A stretch of 64,000 bases of DNA from Malachius bipustulatus. Lineage: Eukaryota > Arthropoda > Insecta > Coleoptera > Melyridae. The stretch lies in assembly GCA_910589415.1 (NCBI GenBank), contig OU342639.1, positions 31,318,268-31,382,267 of the forward strand, given 5' to 3'. The translations under genes were made by a program, and so were the position numbers. The notes under the pieces are model-generated. The model was not told the DNA's origin and ran no database searches. It worked only from the letters and a program-made list of their open reading frames with translations. Every line of letters starts with the position of its first letter. Position 1 is the stretch's first letter. Positions 34,861-48,811 of the stretch are shown in pieces.

Positions 34861-36229
34861 AACGTCTTGATTACAAAAATATTATAATATTGGACAACCA
34901 CACAAAATTAACTAGCAATTTACGTTTTGCAAAAGCTTTTGACTCAAAACAGTAAAAGTTCTATTCAGAGTCAGGATTGAAAATCTCCGGCCAGCTCAAT
35001 TTTTTTTTCATGCAAGGTCCGGTCAGCTGGAAATTTTTTTCGAGGTTCGATTCGACCGGATCCGGTTGGATAAAATTTTATTTGACAACCTCCTGTTTGA
35101 CGAAGCTCAATTTTTTGAGCTGACCGCGGACCTTATCAAACGACCTGTGTACAAGAAGAAAGTATTCCTACTAATAGGAAGGTACTATAATTTCTGATAT
35201 TATTGTAACGTGAAACGTTTGAGTTTTATAAAATATTACTACTTTATAGTAGGTACTAATACTGCTAACGCCATCTCTCGTTAATAAAACCTATCTCTAG
35301 CTTCTTGAGTGAAGGAAATGATAAAATATGACGCATCCCAAACCTGTAATATTATCGTCGTTACAGATCCCTATTTGGTAGTGTTCCAGCTCTGATATAA
35401 CTTAATTCTGCAGTCTTCTCAATGAGGATTTCTGAATCCTGTTTTGTACCCCATCCTGAAAGTACCAATGGGGGTGAATCGTGCCAGATGCGCAAGGACC
35501 GTTTTGCATAAGACTCTATTTTCTTTTGTATTTTCTATCTTTTTTTTGACTCTATTGTTAAGGAAAGAGCATTCCATATGCGAGATATATCTTCCCTTCC
35601 TCGACAACCAGTTAAATAAATCTGGGTAAGACCATTATTTTTCTAATAAATAATTCAGAGGTCCTAAGTGGATTTTATAATTGTTCTATTTTCCTTGAGA
35701 CTACCTCAATAATTATTGACATCAAGATTACCTAAAAATCGATATCTCTTTAAAAATTATTATCTTATCAGAAAAAGACAATAATTTCGGCAGTGAGGGA
35801 TTTGTGAAAGAACAAGGTCGCTTTTCTTACTTTCATTGATTTGTTAAAAAGACTATTAATCGATAAATTGACTAGATACAATAATATTTACCTTAATTTT
35901 TCTTAATAATGATATGTGCTGATCCGTTTCATCATTCAATTATTTTTTTTTATAAATATATCATATAATAATAATTACTCCTCCCACTATAATTATACCC
36001 TTCTAATTTAGACGCAATACTTAGTTTTTTTTCTATAGTTCTACTTCGAAGTTTTTGAGATTATACTTGAAACTTTTTAAAACAAATAAAAAAAATCTGG
36101 CATCCCATATTCTTCTTTGAAGTAGTCTGAGAAAGCTCTGCGGTTTGATGATAAATTTGAATTAAATTTTGGACGTATTTTGGACTCTACATGATACCCA
36201 AACGGTTTACTTTTCCGAGAGAAAATACA
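34861..36229. other. Gene-free stretch
   Basis: No gene recognised. Open frames of about 60 codons on both strands at 35419-35629 mirror each other and look like chance. Confidence 0.4.
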
Positions 36230-37232
36230 TACAGGGTGCACCATGTATCCTTCTCTATATTGCTATATCCTAACGCTAACAGATACAGGGTCGGTTAAAC
36301 AAATCCAAAGGAGCGCAATTTTGTGGCCATCTCGATTCCGTCGAGACATACAAGATATCTGTGACCGTTCCTGAAATATCCTGAAAAAACTGAAAAATCG
36401 AGATTTCTTATTTTTGCCATATCTTTTTTATTATTGGAGATTAATGAATAATTTTTTGTAGGCTTACATAAGTCGGCAAGAGCTACCCATCTGACATTTC
36501 AAAAATTTTCAAAGCCGACTGGATACCAGAATTTTCATAGTCAACTTTCGTTTTTCTTATGGCCACCATAGTGTTTTTTTATGTTGTTCGGTATAAAAAA
36601 AATCATAAAAACTAAAAATTGTTAAACTTCAAAAAATAAATAAAAAAAAATGTTATTCTTCTTTTTTCTTTACAAAAAAGACACATTTTTAGACCGAATT
36701 TCATAGATAAATTAAAAAACCATAAGGCAAGCACTATTTCGGCGTATTTTACAAATGTTGACGTTTTTCGACGATTTTTTTTAGGTTTTTCTTTGAAAAA
36801 AGAAGAATAAAAATAAAATAAATTTTTTTTTAAGTTTATTAATTTTTGGTTTCCATTATTTTTTTCATATCGAACGACATAAAAAAATAATATAGCGGCC
36901 ATAAGAAAAACGAAAGTTGACTGTGAAAACTCTTGGATCTAGTAGGCCTTGAAAATTTTTGAAATGTCAGATGGATAGCTCTTAACGGCTTATGTAAGCC
37001 TACAAAAAATTATTTATTAATTTCCAATAATAAAAAAGATATGAGGAAAATAAGAAATCTCGATTTTTCAGTTTTTTCAGGATATTTCAGAAACGGTCAC
37101 AGATATCTTGCATGTTTTGACGAATTCGAGATGGCCACAAAATGTGCATCTTTTTTCTAATTTAACCGACCCTGTATCTCTTAGCGTTCAGGAGATAGCA
37201 ATATAGAGAAGGATACATGGTGCACCCTGTAT
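36230..37232. mobile_element. Palindromic (foldback) element, about 1.0 kb
   Basis: The left end TACAGGGTGCACCATGTATC and the right end GATACATGGTGCACCCTGTA are perfect reverse complements. Pairing continues with small mismatches for more than 400 bp (to about 36645 and from about 36830). Internal modules in both arms include GATACAGGGTCGGTTAAAC (36282, inverted near 37161) and TCAACTTTCGTTTTTCTTAT. The interior is AT-rich and encodes nothing. TA at the edges suggests Tc1/mariner-type insertion. The 96-codon open frame at 36612-36902 is loop sequence. Confidence 0.85.
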
Positions 37233-40200
37233 ACATATTGTGCCTTTATATACGTCCAAGAAATAATTTCTAGGCGAATCTTTAGATATTTTTTAATGGT
37301 AAACTTTCATGGTAAATGTTCACTCGGCGTTACAAAAATTTTCATTTAATACGCATTTTTGTTATAATAATTTAAGAGTAATTCAACCGCTGTTTTATTG
37401 TTTGCTAAAATTCATAGTCATGCAAATCTGTTCCAATCCAATCAACTACATTTGGCTATAAAAGCAATTCCATTCTCCATGATTTTTTTTTCAAAGTCAT
37501 TTCCATATTGTATTTTTACCACCCATTTGCATGATACTCAACTTTCGATTTCATTAGTTACATAATACAATCGATCTTAGATAAAGAAATTCGAAAATCG
37601 TTGCACATTTTACATGTATAGAAGATAATTTATGAAATATGTCCTAATGTACATGATCTATTCAGACTTCTATAAAAAATAATTTGCTCGATCACCTTAT
37701 TTATTGTAAATGAAAGGGTTGACATAAAGGGTTTCGGATTCGCACGTGTTAAACCGATTTTAAATATTCAACTCCCCTAGGTGCGTAAGCGAACAGTTCT
37801 CTAGAGTAATTTCTATATCAATAGTTGATAAACGATGTAACAGACAAATATGACTTGCAGTTTTTGATAGAGTTTAGGTGATCCGTGAATTGGCCATGCT
37901 ACCGATATTTTTGCTAGGAGATAATTTGAAAACATTAACAATTTTTTTTTAAACTAAAAGCTAAAAATTAAATCATCTCAAAGAGTTCAAGAACATAATG
38001 TAGACTATAGGGTGTTCGAAAACACATCCGTTTTGGAATAGGCCCTGACACTGAGAGGTTTGTCTTAACTTAATCCACTCTCTACAACTGACAACTTTTG
38101 ATTTTGTGAGTTTAGTTAGGACAGTTGTCAAAACATTCAAGAACGTTAATAAACTTTTGACACTCACTTTTTCGACATTTTATTAAGTAAATAAATAAAA
38201 TCAACAATTAATGGACACATTTTAATACACGGTTTCCAACTTCACTGAAGCACTCTGTAGCTGTTCGTATATCGGATAACTGCTAAGGTATCGGTATATT
38301 AAGACAGATAAGTCGATCTTGACAGACTCTTTCACGAAATCGGTTTCCTACGAAATTTTCAAACCATCAAATCATTGTTCTGTAACTCTGGGAACTGACC
38401 TGACCTGACCTACATATAACATTCTAAGCCATGCTAAACCTGTAAAAAGTCTTGGTGTACACTGAGTTTCGGGAAAACTATTGACAAAAATTTTACCTGC
38501 CAGCAATATTTCGGAGTAGGTATACTTTCACTGCTATATCACTGGATAAGGACAAAAGTGGAACCTTTTCTAAGCACTGAGTTGAGCGTTTTACATTAAT
38601 TTGAACAATATAAAATAACAAACTTTAGTTACTTATTTGGCAATTAATTGTATTAATTAGGTAACCTTTCCTTTGAAAAAAGAACGGCCTTCAGTAATAA
38701 TGCTAAAATGTCACTAACGTCATATTGTTTACGTTACATCAATTTCATTGCGCTTGGACTAGAGTTGGGAGAACATAATTAGGTATCTCATGTCCTTGTT
38801 ACATGAGATATCAATGTGTGAGAAACACTGTTTACGACTATTTGACGCATATCTACTGAACTCTGAAATTCAGAGTTAGTCTACTAATAAAGTATGTTAT
38901 TTCATATTAACAGAAATAAGTCATGACATACGGTTCGATCTCCAGAGCCAACTTGATCACCCGACATATCGACTCCAGGAGCCGTGAGAAGTATACGCCT
39001 TTTCTATAGAGAGCATGTCTCGAAATTCAAAAACGGTTTTTTACGCCCTTCACCCGCAAAAAAAGAATTTTCTCCCGTGTTTCGAAAACAAGGACGGCTA
39101 CGTAAGAACGGCGATTAACACTTTTGACAATATCTTCTCACAATTTCTATATTTTCAGAGGGAAGCTTTCATGATTTTTTTTTTAACTGAGAAAATCCGT
39201 CAATTTTCATTTAAACGGTCATATCTCGAGAACGCGGATTCGCAGGATAAAACTCAGGCGCGTCATCTGGCAAATTTTCAAGTTATTGTCGTTTTGAAAA
39301 AATCGACAATTCCAAAACCTTCACCCGGATAATGATCTTTCTCCTTTATCTAGAAAGAAGAAATACAGAAAAACCACTTACAGTTCTGAATTTCTCGCAC
39401 TTGCAATTGTCTGACAGAGGATTTTTACTAAAATCGAAAAGAGATTTTTTTTCCAAAAACTTATTGAATAGGTAGGTATACCCTTTAGCTTGAAAGTTTC
39501 TTGAAAAATCTATGTCTTCAGAATGGGACGTAATTTTGTGTGAGCACAGTCGACTGCCATACGAGTCGGTAAAACAATCCAGTTAAACCGTAAAGTCCTC
39601 AGTTTTCTTACAAAATGAGAACAAAAATTTGGAAAAGCTAAGAAATATGAAATTTTTTATTTTAAACGGTCTGAAAGACTCTTGCGGTCTTAGATTTACA
39701 CACTAATTAATACATACAAATATGTAAATTCTTTATTACGTTAAAAAATTTTGAGCTTTTCTTTTCTTAGATATCGCACCTCAAAAATGAGATGAGTTCT
39801 ATTAAATCCTTGATGATGATGCTTTATTTATGTGAGTGTTTTATTTAAAAACGATAGCATTCCCGCATGAAAAACCTAATTCCAAACAAGCAATTATGGT
39901 TCAATAATTGATTCGCGTGATCTATCGTGATTATTAAAGGTTAAAGTGAAAACAAGTAAGTAAAGTATCCCTAAAATAATTTCTATTTTCATTATCATGG
40001 CGACATGAAATGCGATGAATTTAAATATTTGACTCATTTGAATATCCGCTTTCACGCCTCTGACGAAGCTAACGCCAAACTTTTAACTCTGGGGTGCCGC
40101 AAATTTAATGTCGACTCCGTTACATCGACGTCATTGTAATTCAGATTATTTTAGAGCGACTCCGAAATGGCTAAAGATTTTAAGAAGCTTATCTTCATTT

Positions 40201-41624
40201 ATTAATATAAATTAGAAACGTTTCCAGCCCCCTCCCTTCTACGATTACAATTACATCTTTTGTCGAGCTCAAAGTCAATCGCATATATGAATACCAAATA
40301 GACCTGATCAGTGTTTTTTACTATCCAGATAAGACCTGCGGTTGTTATTCTAATACGGGAGGCTCTTATGCAAAACTGGCATGCAAAATCAGAATGACAG
40401 CAGGTTTAGATGTCATCAGCTTGCTTTAATACATAAAGCGGCGTGCGCATGCACTAAGGACTATGGTGGTACTAATGGTTGTTTGCAGTTATCGAGGGAA
40501 TACCAGAAGTTAATAATTTAATTGAAAGTTAAAACTATCAAAAGATAAGATCTATGTTTCCTAATAAACAGAGGGTCGATTCTAAAAAGAATGCGTAAAG
40601 TTAAATTAAAAAACAATTTAGGATTATAATAAGAGGAGGAATGAATGGCTTATAAGCAACATTAATATTGTAACACTTTTGTATTATTAAGTGCATCCGT
40701 TGTCAGGTTTATTTATTAGTTTTGTTTATTTTACACAAGATAAATGATAGGGTAAATTGTCCGGAAAGAACCTCCAAAGTTTCTTTTTTTCATCGCTGGA
40801 TATAAATTGCCCTATGTTAATTAAAACTGTGTATACAGCTCGCATGTATGAGTACAAGGGAAATGCTGTTGGTCTGTTGGAGAGAAAATAACGAAGTAGG
40901 GCAGCGGAAAAATCGAGTGCGGCGACGAGCAACAAATAATGAACCCAGCACGCGTACACTCAGTCAGGAGCGCCGACAAGATGGATAGATAGATGATAGA
41001 CAGACGGCAGCTTGATGCGGAAACCCAATCTTCTTTCTCATTAATTGTGTGATAACATAGGGCGTTATCAGACAATTGTCACGACATTACAAAACTGTCT
41101 ATTAATTATAATGTCTTCGCGGAATAACGTTAATTTCAGCTAACCGTGTTTGCTCGTCTTATCTGGTACGCATACTCTGGACTCTTCATTTGTCACCGGG
41201 ATTGAATATTGTGCCCTGCACTAATGATGAATGACTTCGCTAATGAAGTTGCATTGTGATGCCCTGTTCATCCCTCTGATTAACAAGATCTCTGCTCTGT
41301 AGTTCGGTTTGGTTCGCGACGAGCTGGCTGCAATCTGAGAGGCCACTTTCCGATCTACAAACACCCTCTTAACCATTGTAATCAGCCCAATAAAGCTCTC
41401 ACATCATGTAGATCGTCTCAGCGTCAATTTAACAAATTTTCTTTTTGACCAATAATACTCTGCGTATATTGGAAATTCTCACTAGACAATAGAACTAGAC
41501 AATACAAGGACATGTCTTTGCAATCATGTCGCAAACATATTAGGCTACTGCTACATTTGTTGAGCTCAGCACACGGGGAAGGGGAATAGTGATCATGATA
41601 ATGGGATTTTTGTCTTTTCATGTA
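37233..41624. other. Gene-free stretch
   Basis: No gene recognised. At 39212-39235 a CATATCTCGAGAACGCGGAT string resembles the ATCTCGAAAACG module of the palindromic elements, within a 105-codon open frame (39015-39332) that otherwise has no motif. CTGACCTGACCTGACCTAC near 38394 is a short tandem. Confidence 0.4.
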
Positions 41625-42353
41625 TACAGGGTGGTCCAACTTAAAACGTCAGGACTTTACCAAACGATAGATAACGTTAAAATAATGCCAGTTTCTCTAA
41701 TACACTTATAGCCGGGAAAGCTTCCTTTTCAAGATACAGGGTGTTGGAAGTTTTGGGAAAAAAAATTATGTTTTGTGAATATTGTCAAAACGGCTGCTTT
41801 AAAAAAATTGAAATTTGGCACGCAGCATGAGCTATAAGTATCTTTCATGATTTACGGCTTATGGTGACAAATTGCGAAAACCAGCGGCAGAGATATGGGT
41901 GTGTCATCGCCCCTTTAAAAAAAAAAATTGACGCCACTGACTCTATGGTTACTGACAATTGTTACATTAGTTAGGTGTTGTTTATTTCTGTTATTGAATT
42001 ATTTAAGTAAAAGTTATTTGATTAGAATTTGTCTGTTATTCTTAAAATGGCTACGGATATTACCTAAGAAAACCTGAATTATCTCGAAAACGGGTGCGCC
42101 TTGTGAAAAAATTAGAGAGTACTTTTTTGTTCTAAAAAGCATGGGGCATTGAATAGTATTATTAAATTTTCCATAGAGTCAGTGGCGTCAATTTTTTTTT
42201 TTGAAAAGGGGCGATGGCACACCCATATCTCCGCCGCTGGTTTTCTTGAAAAGAAAGCTTTCCCGGCTATAAGTGTATTAGAGAAACTGGCATTATTTTA
42301 ACGTTATCTATCGTTTGGTAAAGTCCTGACGTTTTAAGTTGCACCATCCTGTA
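41625..42353. mobile_element. Palindromic (foldback) element, 729 bp, lopsided arms
   Basis: The left end TACAGGGTGGTCCAACTTAA pairs with the right end TTAAGTTGCACCATCCTGTA. The left arm runs about 325 bp, while the right arm is about 190 bp because a stretch matching roughly 41735-41875 is missing from it. Both arms share GCCGGGAAAGCTT, the GCGGCAGAGATATGGGTGTG module, and GACGCCACTGACTCTATGG. The loop holds ATCTCGAAAACGGGTGCGCC at 42082-42101. No coding capacity. Confidence 0.85.
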
Positions 42354-45110
42354 TGTAGCTTTCAAGTGCGGTAAAGCAAACAGGCGTTTAAGTGTAAGAA
42401 TAGCGATACGCTAAACTTCGCCGTCTATTATTAGAGCCAGGATTCAGGACTGGAAATTCTAAATTCATTTTTATTGTAGGTACCTGATACTTATTAAGTA
42501 CTACACATTCTATGTTGATTTTTCGTTATAATAAAGACGATATTATTATTATTATTATTATAAGTATGGAATCCTGCATAATAAGCGTAGTTCATTCAAA
42601 AGTTAATTCTGTATCACCAAAAAGTCAAAAAGTGACCGAAATTCACTTCAAATTTATTAACGAAATATTTTTTATTTTTTTTAATAGCTGAAATATTTTT
42701 TTATGGACTGAAGCTTTTCGTTTTTTGTGTTATTAAAAATGTATCATATGAAAAACATTTCATGTTTTTTGGTAATTGTTATTGGACGGTTGACATACAC
42801 CTACTGTGCAAATGACAAGGGTTTAAAAATTGTCGCACAAAAGCTGTCTGATGACTGGCTTTAAAGTCATGACTGCATGGTTTGATTCTATTTGGGGGGA
42901 TCGCGTCGATGAATTTAGGGAAGACATGTATCATCCTCTATGCAACATGTAATAATATAAACTATCAAAATTCGTCCATTGTGCCGCCGCCAATTGACGA
43001 AGTCCGTTGAAGGGGTTAATTCTGGGATGGATTTCTGTCTGAACGGTTGGCAATAATGGATTAGCGACGTTTATAATGGCGTTATTTATTGATATTTAAC
43101 TTTATACGTGGCGATTTTAATTGATGTTTTAAAATACCGGCTTAATCTATTGTACGGTGTCAATAACCGATATTTGTCGGGGTAGTTTTATTTATTTCTC
43201 TCGATATTCTTCGTTCAACGCTTTGTCATCAGCAGAGCGACCTATTCTGTTCAAATTACTATATCTAGTCCGTCCTATGTAAACAGATTCAATAAACGTA
43301 ATGATTTTTACAATTTACACTTTTTACTTATAATGTGCTGTGAGAGGAAATAAAGTGCCTCGGAAGTTTCATCTGAGATCATGTAGAAGCAAGGCAAGGT
43401 TTCCAAGTGTGGTTATTTGGCGTAGGTGGTTCAGGAGAGTATCTGAAATTAATTGGAATTTGACATAGTTAAGAGGAAGTCTGGCAATCTGAATCTGGTA
43501 GAGGGTCGTCGTTTCTAAAGAGCTTTTTTTTCCATTTTAAACTAGCGACCAAGTAACTTTGTGTTATTTAATATCTTCATTTAAACAATTGTGATGTGAT
43601 AAATAGATATCAGAAGATGTAACGAGGCCATGAGGCGACTTAGTGGAAGGAAACCTATACTTGTCGAGATTGCAACTTCAGAGTGTGAAAAGATCCGTTT
43701 AATATTTTAACCGGTAAAATTTTATTAATCGCTGTAGGTACTGGAAATCCTAATTTTTGTCATTTTCATGATTCAGGATTACCTTCCAAACTATAAACTT
43801 ATGAATTTTAAATCACAACCTCTATTTTTTATTATGAACTCTAATTCAGCGACAAAAATGCGTGAGAGCAATTTAACTTAAACATTTTTTGCGATTATTA
43901 ATAGTTGGCGCAATAATCGAGGAAATTTTATTTTGTTCATTTCTCCCCAATATTTAGAAAAAAAATTTCTTATAATTTCCCACTCCTTTTCAAAAGCTGA
44001 GGGGTGCTGGGCGGTTTTATTACTCAAACGATGTCTCCCACAAAAAAAAAAACATTTTTCCGCAGAGTGGGAGACTTTCGAGCCTGTGACGTTTTACTTT
44101 ATGACGTCATGAAGTGATAAGAAGTGTGCTCCTTGTCGGAATTTAAAGTTTAAGGACGAAATTATTGCTTTAAGTCTGGATTTAAAAAATCTCAGAAATA
44201 TTCTTAAATAATATTGATTTTTGTTAACTGTCAATATTTATTCAATTCGTTCCTCACATCAGTAAGTATAAAAATACATAAATTATGCTTTGGAATTTGA
44301 GAGAGAAAAACAACTTAATTCGAGCGTGGTGTTTGACAGCAGCAAGAACGTATCCTAGCTGTATCGAGACCGGGCAATATCAATAAGGAATGGGGTCTTA
44401 TTATCAAAGATTCAAGAATGCAAAGACGTTATTTATAAAAGATCCTGTCGGTTCGCCATCCTGGCACCCGCTGAGACACTTACAGCTTTTCCTGCTATCA
44501 TTGTTGCCAAAGTCAGGGAGTTTTCTTCGGCAATTTGTTCGGAAGTTAAAATCGAAACAAAAATTTATTATTTCATTGTTATAATTGAAATTATTATTTT
44601 TATTACTGTAACCTAGATTTTTATGTCATAATAGGTTTTATTACGGCTATTATTATACTATGTAAATTTTTGTAAATCTCGTAAACAATTTTTTTCATGA
44701 ATAATTTACGAAATTGCTTTATAAGAACATGAAAGAAAATCAAATATAACCGAGAGCAATTTATTTTTTTTCCTACGATCACTATACAAAATATGTATGT
44801 ACAACTTTGTGCATAGTTATTTGTACGCAAACTATAAGAATTCTCACGTTTATAAAAGTGTGCGGAAAAGTGACATAACGCATACGCAAAACTTCATTAC
44901 CGTACAGTTTTTCAGTTATGATTGTGACGTTGACGTATAAGAAGTAGCGATCAATAGTCCAAACCACAGAGTAAGCACTATGTATAATTTATAAAATAGA
45001 CAACATTCGATGACAACAATAATAGTGATGGGTAAAACAGTGCTTTTGAAACAGGTATTTACTTTTACTATGAAATCACATATAAGTAGGTACAGTATTA
45101 TGCTGCTTTA
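42354..45110. other. Gene-free stretch
   Basis: No gene recognised. It contains the ATT microsatellite at 42541-42562. The 64-codon open frame at 44390-44584 has no motif. Confidence 0.4.
42541..42562 (+). repeat. ATT microsatellite
   Basis: About seven uninterrupted copies of TAT/ATT. Confidence 0.9.
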
Positions 45111-45992
45111 TACAGGGTGTCCCAGCTTATTCGAAGCGGTCTCTGTAAGCCAAACGATGGATTTTTTTTCAAAAAAATTTTGCAAATTCAAGTACAGAAT
45201 CACAATGGCGATAATTTAAAATTATTTTGGAGTATAAAGAGTGTCCCATATGACAGTGGCATATCAAAGTTATGTTCTTTTAAATGGAATGCTCCTATGT
45301 TATAGCATTTTTAGATTGTCTGAGATAAGAAAATAAGATTGGCTTTTACAGTTGGTGTTTAAATATAGAAGTTTTTGAGTTATAAACAAGTGAAAATCGT
45401 CATTTTTCAAGTTCAAGGCCCTGTACAAGGAAAACGGCTGAAGATAGAGAAAAACGGCTTACACGTCCCTATTTTAACTTTTCATATACTATCCTATGAT
45501 GAAGATGAAATGTTTATACAGGGTGATAAAAAATTTGAAAATTTCTGAGATTTCTCCACGCGTCGCCAAATAAAAAAATCAAAGAAAATACAATTTTTTC
45601 TACATCATAGGACAGTACATGAAAAGTTAAAATAGGGACATGTAAGCCGTTTTTCTCTATCTTCAGCCGTTTTCGTTGTACAGGGCCTTGAACTTGAAAA
45701 ATGACGATTTTCACTTGTTTATAACTCAAAAACTTCTGAATTTAAACACCAACTGTAAAAGTCAATCTTATTTTCTCTTCTCAGACAATCTAAAAATTCA
45801 ATAACATAGGAGCATTCCATTTAAAAAAACATAACTTTGATATGCCACTGTCATATGGGACACTCTGTATACTCCAAAATAATTTTAAATTATGGCCATT
45901 GTGATTCTGTACTTGAATGTGCAAAAATTTTTTTGAAAAATTCCATCGTTTGGCCTACAGAGACCGCTTCGAATAAGCTGGGACACCCTGTA
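45111..45992. mobile_element. Palindromic (foldback) element, 882 bp
   Basis: The left end TACAGGGTGTCCCAGCTTAT and the right end ATAAGCTGGGACACCCTGTA are perfect reverse complements. The arms (about 45111-45505 and 45597-45992) match closely along nearly 400 bp, with a loop of about 90 bp. The loop side carries an extra TATACAGGGTGATAAAA string, perhaps a second short insertion end. Open frames within it are palindrome sequence read on either strand. The arms are similar enough to suggest a fairly recent origin. Confidence 0.9.
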
Positions 45993-47947
45993 TATAAGTA
46001 TTATTTACTAGTACACTCAAGACATAGTTTAACCGAATTGAGAGGGCAGATATTATAAAATTCTAAAATCAGGTCAATGGGGGAAATGGGTAGCGCCCAA
46101 CTCTATTAAATTGTATGTATATTATAGACACATATCTGTCAATTTCCACGCACTCGCAATTAGCTGGACCACTGACCAGTCCATTGTACTGTAATACTCG
46201 ATCTGTCGATCATGACGGTTTATTGTTTATAAGATTAGAGGTAATAATCATATAATTAATTCATAATAATGAATATTGTTATTAATTTTAAAATGCACAA
46301 TTTGTAAGTGGATTGAGATATTAGTGGCGGAGTTCAACTGAAGTGCATAATTTCAGTTAGGTACTTGGAGGGATGGATACCTACTATTAATACTGAGAGT
46401 AATTCCGATTCTTATATAGAAAATACACCACCATTTAATTGAATAAAAAATTGTTTTTTATGGTCGTAGGAAAAATATAGTGTGAAACACGTGCACAAAA
46501 GCATTTATCACTCATGTGAAATGCGGTACTTTTCCACACTCGTGAGAAATATGCTACTTTGTGTACTTGTTTTACACTATACTATTATTTTGCTGGTGAT
46601 TTTTTTCCCAATAATTCAATATAATTTTTATCTACTGAGTAAATTATTTATCTCATTTTTTTGTGTAATGATTACAAAAATTATGGGGGCGTATAATAAA
46701 CACTCATCTTAAGTATGAAAATTCTGTTCAAAGATCTTGAGATTCGACAACAAGGGATGATGATGAAGTACGAGTCAACGAGTCTGTATTTGGCTGGTTC
46801 TTTTGGCGTGGTGGGGTTTTTGAGGAGTCTGGAAGACCGAATTGAACGTTAGTTCCGCTCGGTCGCCTGCCTAACTGAATAGAACAAATTACTCCATAGC
46901 TGTATGCACATATTCCTTGCTATTAGTAAGTGATAGAGAATTCGAGAGTAGTAGACTGGAGACTGACTCCCTAGTCCTAGCCCTACCAACACTAACACTA
47001 TATAACCTAAGACCTTCCCTCCTCTTTCCGCTATCAAAATAGGTATACCGACACATTCAATTCAGCCTCTATTATCCTTGGAGACTGATTAATGGTGACA
47101 ATATTTATAAAGAAGTAATGACATAACTACGTTCTTTACACAATGTAAACGCATCACGTATAACCAGTTACTATTTCTCAAAAACGACATTAGTCATTAT
47201 TTATGTGATAAATCAAGGCACACATCGGATATCGCCTAACGAACTAGACGCAGCGGTACGTACCCGCTTCATTGGCGTTCCTACGCGGGGTGCACGAAAG
47301 GGTATCAATTTTTCATCTAAAATTTTATATCTCTGCATACCAGAATTAAAAAGTAGCATAAGGAGTTTCAAAAATAGCTTTTACTAAATTACAAATAATT
47401 AACCTTTCTTTGAATTAAAGCTCAGTTCAATTTTTTCAATTTTTATTTAAAAAGTAATAGAGTCAAGTAGAGCTTGCTGGGCACGCTAATGGATTAAAAT
47501 ATAATATACATAGGTAGGTACCATACAGAACGGAAGGTAATAGACTTCATATATCGGTCTCCATTCCGTAGGGGTCATTTCGTACTGACCTTTCGATTCT
47601 CTAATATAATTCAGCTTGAAAATCACTAAAGCGTGACGTATTGTGACAAGACATTATTAAAGCTCTTGTGAAAGCAATACGTTACTTACGGTACGCGTAT
47701 CGTGTGTTTTGATTAATTCTGCTGTCATCGTTAAGTACCTACCCGATTCATGGACTTCACAAAAACCTGAACCCAGATGACAGTGATGTGACGGTTCTAA
47801 ATCTAATCAATTTTGTTTTTTACTATTGTTGTTCCTCGCCAGATATTTCAGTCGTTAGTCAAATTTTCAGTGATTTCGGGTCTTTGAATCGTAAAGTATG
47901 CATCAGGTACTCGATCATTATTTTAATAAGTAACATGGTCTCTTTCG
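45993..47947. other. Gene-free stretch
   Basis: No gene recognised. A TAGGTAGGTACC palindrome-like string lies near 47512. Confidence 0.4.
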
Positions 47948-48030
47948 AGACCTTCGCCTGCCGGCGACGTCGGGCCTTAGGCCCTCAATACTCCGGGCCT
48001 TCGGCCCGAGATTCAGTAGATTCCCGGTTA
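47948..48030 (+). repeat. GC-rich repeat with two tight hairpins
   Basis: GGGCC-TTA-GGCCC (47972-47984) and CGGGCC-TTC-GGCCCG (47994-48008) are perfect short hairpins in an AT-rich setting. They are flanked by GAGACCTTCGCCTGCCGGCG and GTAGATTCCCGG, which have relatives at 15016-15060. A related GC hairpin (GGCCCTTTGGCC) is near 58494. Confidence 0.6.
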
Positions 48031-48245
48031 AAGTTAAATTTTTTCATGTCTATAATAGTTTTAAGATCCTTAAGTTAAAAGACCCTGTATATCTAAAATT
48101 TGAGAATTACTTGACTGGGATAGCTATTTTTGAAGGGTAAATCAAAAATTCAGTAAAACTCAAAATTAGATCATTTTACATCAAAATTTACAAGTTTTTC
48201 AATTACAATCATTACAATCATTTTTTTTTATGTGTGACCCGAATA
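48031..48245. other. Gene-free spacer
   Basis: AT-rich sequence with a GACCCTGTATATC string at about 48080, another palindrome-end look-alike without a partner. Confidence 0.35.
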
Positions 48246-48811
48246 TACAGGCTGAACAGTATCTCGCGCACTCGGAGCATGCCTGCGGTAAACTTCACTT
48301 TTTAAGAGTGGTAAATTTTCTTACTGCAGTGTTGTAAGTTCTTTTGTTCCAAAGATATGACCATTTTTGTAAAAAAAAAGGTGGCAACACTGCACTGAAC
48401 ATGTGAATAAGTTCGGGTTGGATGGTATTGTTATTATTTTCATTTCCCTAGCAACGAAGGCATTTGAATATTTTATATTCTAAGTCCAGTTTAGGCGGTT
48501 GCCAAACTTCAAATTTCGTTCAGATTTAGGTATGGTATCAATTTCCAACATTCTCAATTTCTCTGTTAAGAGGTTTTGTGGAAAAAAAAATGATGAGTTA
48601 TACGGTGTCCTTTCCAGACATTACAGTAACCTGAATTTTTCATTAATTTTTATCACGGTTATTGAAAAAATTACCTTTAAACTCGGATGAGGGAAACTCT
48701 GTAACTTGGAAACCAACCGTTGGATTCATTTTTTTTTGCAGAATATCCTAAATTTTAATGGGCTCTATATCGCCCTGTATTCGGAGTGCGCGAGTTACTG
48801 ATCACCCTGTA
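48246..48811. mobile_element. MITE-like element with TACAGG ends, 566 bp
   Basis: The left end reads TACAGGCTGAACAGTATCTC and then GCGCACTCGGA. The right end, reversed, reads TACAGGGTGATCAGTAACTC and then GCGCACTCCGA. This gives terminal inverted repeats of about 35 bp with few mismatches. Inside the right end a second CCCTGTA string is present. There are no long arms and no transposase. Confidence 0.7.

Noticed and set aside
36612..36902. 96-codon minus-strand frame, lysine and phenylalanine rich
   Set aside because: It falls in the A/T-rich loop and arms of the palindrome, and its composition explains the frame.
42541..42562. Possible CRISPR or satellite array
   Set aside because: It is only an ATT microsatellite without spacers, and no CRISPR-type array exists in the window.
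45837..46058. 73-codon + strand frame
   Set aside because: It is made of the right arm of the 45111 palindrome plus flank. The same sequence is mirrored in the left arm.
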